Shown: piece after piece, positions 63,901 to 64,000 of the stretch
How the letters are laid out: the number at the start of each line of letters is the position of its first letter
Position numbering within the stretch: position 1 is the stretch's first letter
DNA from: Rapana venosa
Lineage: Eukaryota; Mollusca; Gastropoda; Neogastropoda; Muricidae
Assembly (NCBI GenBank): GCA_028751875.1
Contig: CM054143.1
Location: forward strand, 61,542,431-61,606,430
DNA: 64,000 nucleotides
Direction of reading: 5' to 3'
The notes under the pieces: generated by a model
Database searches by the model: none
What the model saw: the letters and a program-made list of their open reading frames with translations, nothing else
Told to the model about the DNA's origin: nothing
Translations under genes and position numbers: made by a program

Positions 63901-64000
63901 CTGGTGTGGAGAGGCTCCCACACTGGCAGGTTGTCCTCCTCTGCCACACTCTTCAGGTCCGTGGACGGGGGCTGGGAGGCTGCCTTGGGACTCCTCAGCA
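46856..64000 (-). CDS. Puratrophin-1-like RhoGEF, DH-PH type (multi-exon gene span, N-terminus off window)
   Basis: A Dbl-family exchange factor that would load GTP onto a Rho GTPase at the membrane/actin cytoskeleton. Exons R1-R11 run right to left. The DH domain starts in R3 with VLLIMSEMVQTERDYTRSLQ, continues with GKRNVIFGNIEKIYQFHSQY, YNKNKPKSDDLMLELGKSFF (R4) and the helix MDLASYLLKPVQRMGKYALL (R5). The PH domain begins with VNLQEQGKLLRQDEFLVF (R7) and ends GDNYILQAPNSEVKRAWVKE (R8). RFQLRHGNDLLAMDSLRD between DH and PH, plus EIWFRRR in PH, point to the puratrophin-1 (PLEKHG4/PLEKHG4B) group rather than Trio/kalirin or Dbs. All junction phases R1-R11 agree. The N-terminal part, where relatives carry SEC14/spectrin-like sequence, lies outside the window. 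The exact C-terminus is unresolved. Confidence 0.9.
47036..47896 (-). other. Intron between R10 and R11
   Basis: It has a GAT trinucleotide run (47088-47117) next to an AT dinucleotide run, and no supported exon. Confidence 0.5.
47897..48100 (-). CDS. RhoGEF exon R10
   Basis: Phase 1 to 1, 204 bases: ARTRNSIAVMSTEYLRQSNK, RPHSIISVSSNSSSNSSHSS, LGLFGSLNLAFDPIDSPRHL, QRQSVLSS. It continues the C-terminal tail after the PH domain. The Ser-rich block could be phosphorylated (inference). Confidence 0.9.
48101..48430 (-). other. Intron between R9 and R10
   Basis: 330 bases, AT-rich, with a SINE-B tail fragment at about 48150-48185 (gcgcttattccattatcctt). Confidence 0.6.
48431..48550 (-). CDS. RhoGEF exon R9
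   Basis: Phase 1 to 1, 120 bases: ESHINEMASMGIGNKPCMDI, KPSRDNINERSLDISVSNKG. The GIGNKPxxDIKPS-type motif after the PH domain is shared by puratrophin-like GEFs. Acceptor tggtgttacag, donor ggag|gtcagt. Confidence 0.92.
48628..50165 (-). mobile_element. piggyBac-like element, deletion derivative
   Basis: The 1,538-base element has TTAA at each edge (48628-48631, 50162-50165) and inverted ends ttaactcattcta and ttaactctttcta. At the 50.1 kb end, a subterminal motif (aaggtgcgatgtga and relatives) is repeated three times. It carries the N-terminal part of a transposase-like reading frame but no catalytic domain. It sits in an intron of the RhoGEF gene. Confidence 0.82.
49281..49858 (-). pseudogene. 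piggyBac transposase N-terminal remnant
   Basis: The frame starts at 49858 (MATLSTSGPSECRRQRRR), continues with a Glu/Asp/Ser-rich stretch (SDIEDNVQESSDFEWLAEDE) and, after a frame change near 49470, reads HAPLDFFSQIFDDAFLDQIV and EQTNKYAG before a stop (49281-49283). The acidic N-terminus followed by PLDFF..IFDD..L..IVEQTNKYA is typical of piggyBac transposases ahead of the catalytic core. The Asp-triad domain is absent, so it cannot be active. Confidence 0.85.
50228..50404 (-). repeat. TG/GTAT simple sequence
   Basis: On + it is TG, TGTA (about 50258-50290) and GTGGTGTG repeats. All overlapping frames are low-complexity. Confidence 0.9.
50405..50501. repeat. Perfect 30-bp inverted repeat
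   Basis: Positions 50405-50434 and 50472-50501 are exact reverse complements (30 of 30), with a 37-base spacer containing two acatggtca units like the 51.6-52.6 kb minisatellite. It lies in the R8-R9 intron, about 120 bases downstream in the sense direction of the R8 donor. Confidence 0.97.
50622..50799 (-). CDS. RhoGEF exon R8, second half of PH domain
   Basis: Phase 0 in, phase 1 out: MADIGLTENCGDSGYKFEIW, FRRRTLGDNYILQAPNSEVK, RAWVKEISRVLWNQAIRNR. The conserved Trp in RAWVKEI belongs to the C-terminal PH helix. Acceptor gcgtgcag, donor agag|gtgagc. Confidence 0.97.
50800..51466 (-). other. Intron between R7 and R8
   Basis: T/G-rich on + with long G runs (51085-51101, 51180-51190). No exon supported. 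Confidence 0.6.
51467..51640 (-). CDS. RhoGEF exon R7, first half of PH domain
   Basis: Phase 0 to 0, 174 bases: VNLQEQGKLLRQDEFLVFQG, RKKMMRQVFLFEDLLLFSKT, RRGRQGQHDIYVYKHSLK. VFLFEDLLLFSK is the classic PH beta strand in Dbl GEFs. The acceptor cccggcag directly follows (in sense) the minisatellite listed next. Confidence 0.97.
51645..52626 (-). repeat. GGTACATGGTCA minisatellite, proximal block
   Basis: About 60 copies of a 14-18-base unit (acaggtacatggtcacac, aacaggtacatggtca, atcaggtacatggtc). The array runs to within about ten bases of the R7 acceptor. HGHTGTW-type frames over it are artefacts. It continues after MITE 3 at 53343-53410. Confidence 0.97.
52627..53342. mobile_element. piggyBac-like MITE 3 nested in the minisatellite
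   Basis: TTAA lies at both edges (52627-52630, 53339-53342). The ends read cctcttaactgccc and, inverted, ccactagactgcc, and an inverted subterminal gtgcaccctata lies near each end. The interior is about 700 bases of AT-rich non-coding sequence. The uninterrupted target, catgttaaacaggtgcagcg, is still present in a neighbouring unit at 52563-52582. Confidence 0.88.
53343..53410 (-). repeat. Minisatellite, distal block
   Basis: It resumes with acaggtgcagcgtcaacagg, the same sequence as 52571-52590, then four more units before non-repeat intron. Confidence 0.95.
53411..53811 (-). other. Intron part next to R6 with GACA repeat
   Basis: It includes a cagacaga/gacagaca repeat (about 53712-53795) ending some 15 bases from the R6 donor. 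No exon supported. Confidence 0.7.
53812..53889 (-). CDS. RhoGEF exon R6, DH-PH linker
   Basis: Phase 0 to 0, 78 bases: AAEEMVRFQLRHGNDLLAMD, SLRDVD. MVRFQLRHGNDLLAMD is closely conserved in the puratrophin-1 group and is the strongest subfamily marker here. Acceptor gtggggcag, donor gat|gtgagt. Confidence 0.97.
53890..54993 (-). other. Intron between R5 and R6
   Basis: A CA array on + (54790-54966, sense TG) ends about 28 bases from the R5 donor. A 50-bp near-exact tandem duplication (gaggatgtatgaggtaaaac) lies at about 54583-54665. No exon supported. Confidence 0.7.
54790..54966 (-). repeat. Sense-strand (TG)n array near R5 donor
   Basis: On + it is cacacacataaacacac-type repeats; in the transcript it is UG-rich. 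Confidence 0.95.
54994..55137 (-). CDS. RhoGEF exon R5, DH core helix
   Basis: Phase 0 to 0, 144 bases: QKQLELGDRMDLASYLLKPV, QRMGKYALLLKQILKECPET, EPEYADLK. LASYLLKPVQRMGKYALLL is the conserved DH helix that contacts the Rho GTPase. Acceptor tgtggacag, donor aag|gtgaga. Confidence 0.98.
55408..55700 (+). mobile_element. SINE-A copy 1, with 11-bp target duplication
   Basis: The head resembles a tRNA A box (gatagctcagtggtcggagc), followed by a body of about 250 bases shared almost base for base with the reverse copy at 59525-59821. Direct repeats ttacacagtca flank it (55397-55407 and 55701-55711), a retrotransposition target duplication. Confidence 0.9.
57240..57572 (-). mobile_element. SINE-B full copy
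   Basis: On the - strand: a tRNA-like head (gggatagcctggtggttaga, then ctggttcgattctcg), a body, and the tail gcacatgaatgctttttcca. Partial copies occur at 297, 19215, 23062, 33858, 38775 and 48150, which defines the family. Confidence 0.85.
57688..57777 (-). CDS. RhoGEF exon R4, DH domain
   Basis: Phase 0 to 0, 90 bases: EPEFHLYTLYNKNKPKSDDL, MLELGKSFFR. LYNKNKPKSD is a conserved DH segment. Acceptor tccctacag is preceded by sense TG repeats (57780-57845); donor agg|gtgagt. Confidence 0.97.
57778..58912 (-). other. Intron between R3 and R4
   Basis: Sense (TG)n directly upstream of the R4 acceptor (57780-57845), and a SINE-C tail fragment (about 58780-58855) near the R3 donor. No exon supported. 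Confidence 0.6.
58913..59162 (-). CDS. RhoGEF exon R3, start of DH domain
   Basis: 250 bases, phase 2 in, 0 out: TVLLIMSEMVQTERDYTRSL, QYVIENYIPELQRVDVPQMM, RGKRNVIFGNIEKIYQFHSQ, YFLRELEACEHNPFLVGHYF, LRH. E-x-x-Y of TERDY in the first helix and NIEKIYxFH are DH hallmarks. Acceptor gtccacag, donor cat|gtgagt. Confidence 0.98.
59525..59821 (-). mobile_element. SINE-A copy 2, inverted, with 11-bp target duplication
   Basis: The reverse complement of the 55408-55700 copy with few differences. Flanking direct repeats are cagagaaataa (59514-59524 and 59822-59832). The 3' end carries an aggta-type short repeat tail (ggtaaggtaaggtaaagg). Confidence 0.9.
60293..61798 (-). repeat. Minisatellite tactgctaatatctccaata
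   Basis: About 45-50 copies of a 28-40-base unit: tactgctaatatctccaata, gtcaca, then cta/ata tttgg or atattattttgg. Lengths differ by the linker. It begins about 15 bases after the R2 donor in sense orientation. ISNSHNI/LVLLISPIVT frames are artefacts. Confidence 0.97.
61813..61986 (-). CDS. RhoGEF exon R2
   Basis: 174 bases, phase 2 to 2: MPEEEEEEEEEFADSSMNTS, MDSTHTKWTPVSVNSHLHHS, RTSPTGPMADLRLSGKKK. The acidic run comes from GAG/GAA repeats. It joins R1 (LPR/S) and R3 (K TVLLIMSE) in frame, just ahead of the DH domain. Acceptor ccctttgcag, donor aaaaa|gtaacg. Confidence 0.9.
61987..63348 (-). other. Intron between R1 and R2
   Basis: Two thirds is the 33-bp minisatellite (62246-63125). 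A short tandem of ctggcagttcaaa-type segments (about 62020-62150) lies next to R2. No exon supported. Confidence 0.7.
62246..63125 (-). repeat. Minisatellite of about 33 bp
   Basis: About 25 copies of ttactgtttcctttcccctg + acaatcctgaatacc, becoming more diverged (ctcaataatcctaaatacc) toward 63.1 kb. In the sense direction each unit includes taaggtattcagg. Confidence 0.97.
63349..64000 (-). CDS. RhoGEF exon R1, N-terminal Ser/Pro-rich region (partial)
   Basis: Open on the - strand from the window edge to the donor ccag|gtaaag at 63349/63348: LRSPKAASQPPSTDLKSVAE, EDNLPVWEPLHTSSEGAQEE and so on, to TLSMITGSSDSLPR. Rich in Ser/Pro (SPTSPSSRLPTRPTPLSS) with a basic patch KKMLKRAS. Probably a disordered regulatory region before the DH domain. 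The true start lies outside the window. Exit phase 2 matches R2. Confidence 0.88.

Overview
This is an intron-rich animal nuclear region. It has AT-rich introns and intergenic DNA, GC-rich exons, GT-AG splice sites, many micro- and minisatellites, tRNA-headed SINEs and short TTAA-flanked piggyBac-type elements. Gene content and repeat style suggest a lophotrochozoan, most likely a mollusc (perhaps a gastropod). That placement is inference, because nothing in the window is diagnostic of a species.

Layout: two protein-coding genes lie tail to tail. On the + strand, about 0.8-35.5 kb, is the orthologue of ZC3H18, the nuclear CCCH protein that links the cap-binding complex to RNA decay and export. 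I resolved 19 coding exons from the start codon at 5704 to the stop at 34427-34429, plus a likely non-coding first exon near 0.8-1.1 kb. Exon phases agree at every junction except exon 18 to 19. Two further breaks look like one-base homopolymer errors or real frameshifts: an A run at 6467-6470 and C runs at 34249-34278.

From about 35.5 to 41 kb is the convergent intergenic space, with a TTAA-flanked MITE and a SINE. On the - strand, from beyond the right edge down to about 46.9 kb (possibly 43.7 kb), is a DH-PH Rho guanine nucleotide exchange factor of the puratrophin-1 (PLEKHG4/PLEKHG4B) type. Eleven exons (called R1-R11 in 5' to 3' order) were resolved: a Ser/Pro-rich N-terminal part that continues off the window, the DH domain (R3-R6), the PH domain (R6-R8) and a Ser-rich tail (R9-R11) built from phase-1 symmetric exons. 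A possible terminal exon R12 lies at 43666-43910.

The two genes have no evident shared pathway. One acts in nuclear RNA metabolism, the other in Rho-GTPase signalling to the cytoskeleton.

The introns hold most of the unusual structure: a piggyBac deletion derivative (48628-50165), a piggyBac-like MITE inserted in a minisatellite that still shows the empty target site (52627-53342), two near-identical inverted SINE copies with 11-bp target duplications that flank two DH exons, a perfect 30-bp inverted repeat (50405-50501), and several tandem arrays that start within a few bases of splice sites. I saw no bacterial-type operon, CRISPR array, rRNA gene or convincing functional tRNA gene.
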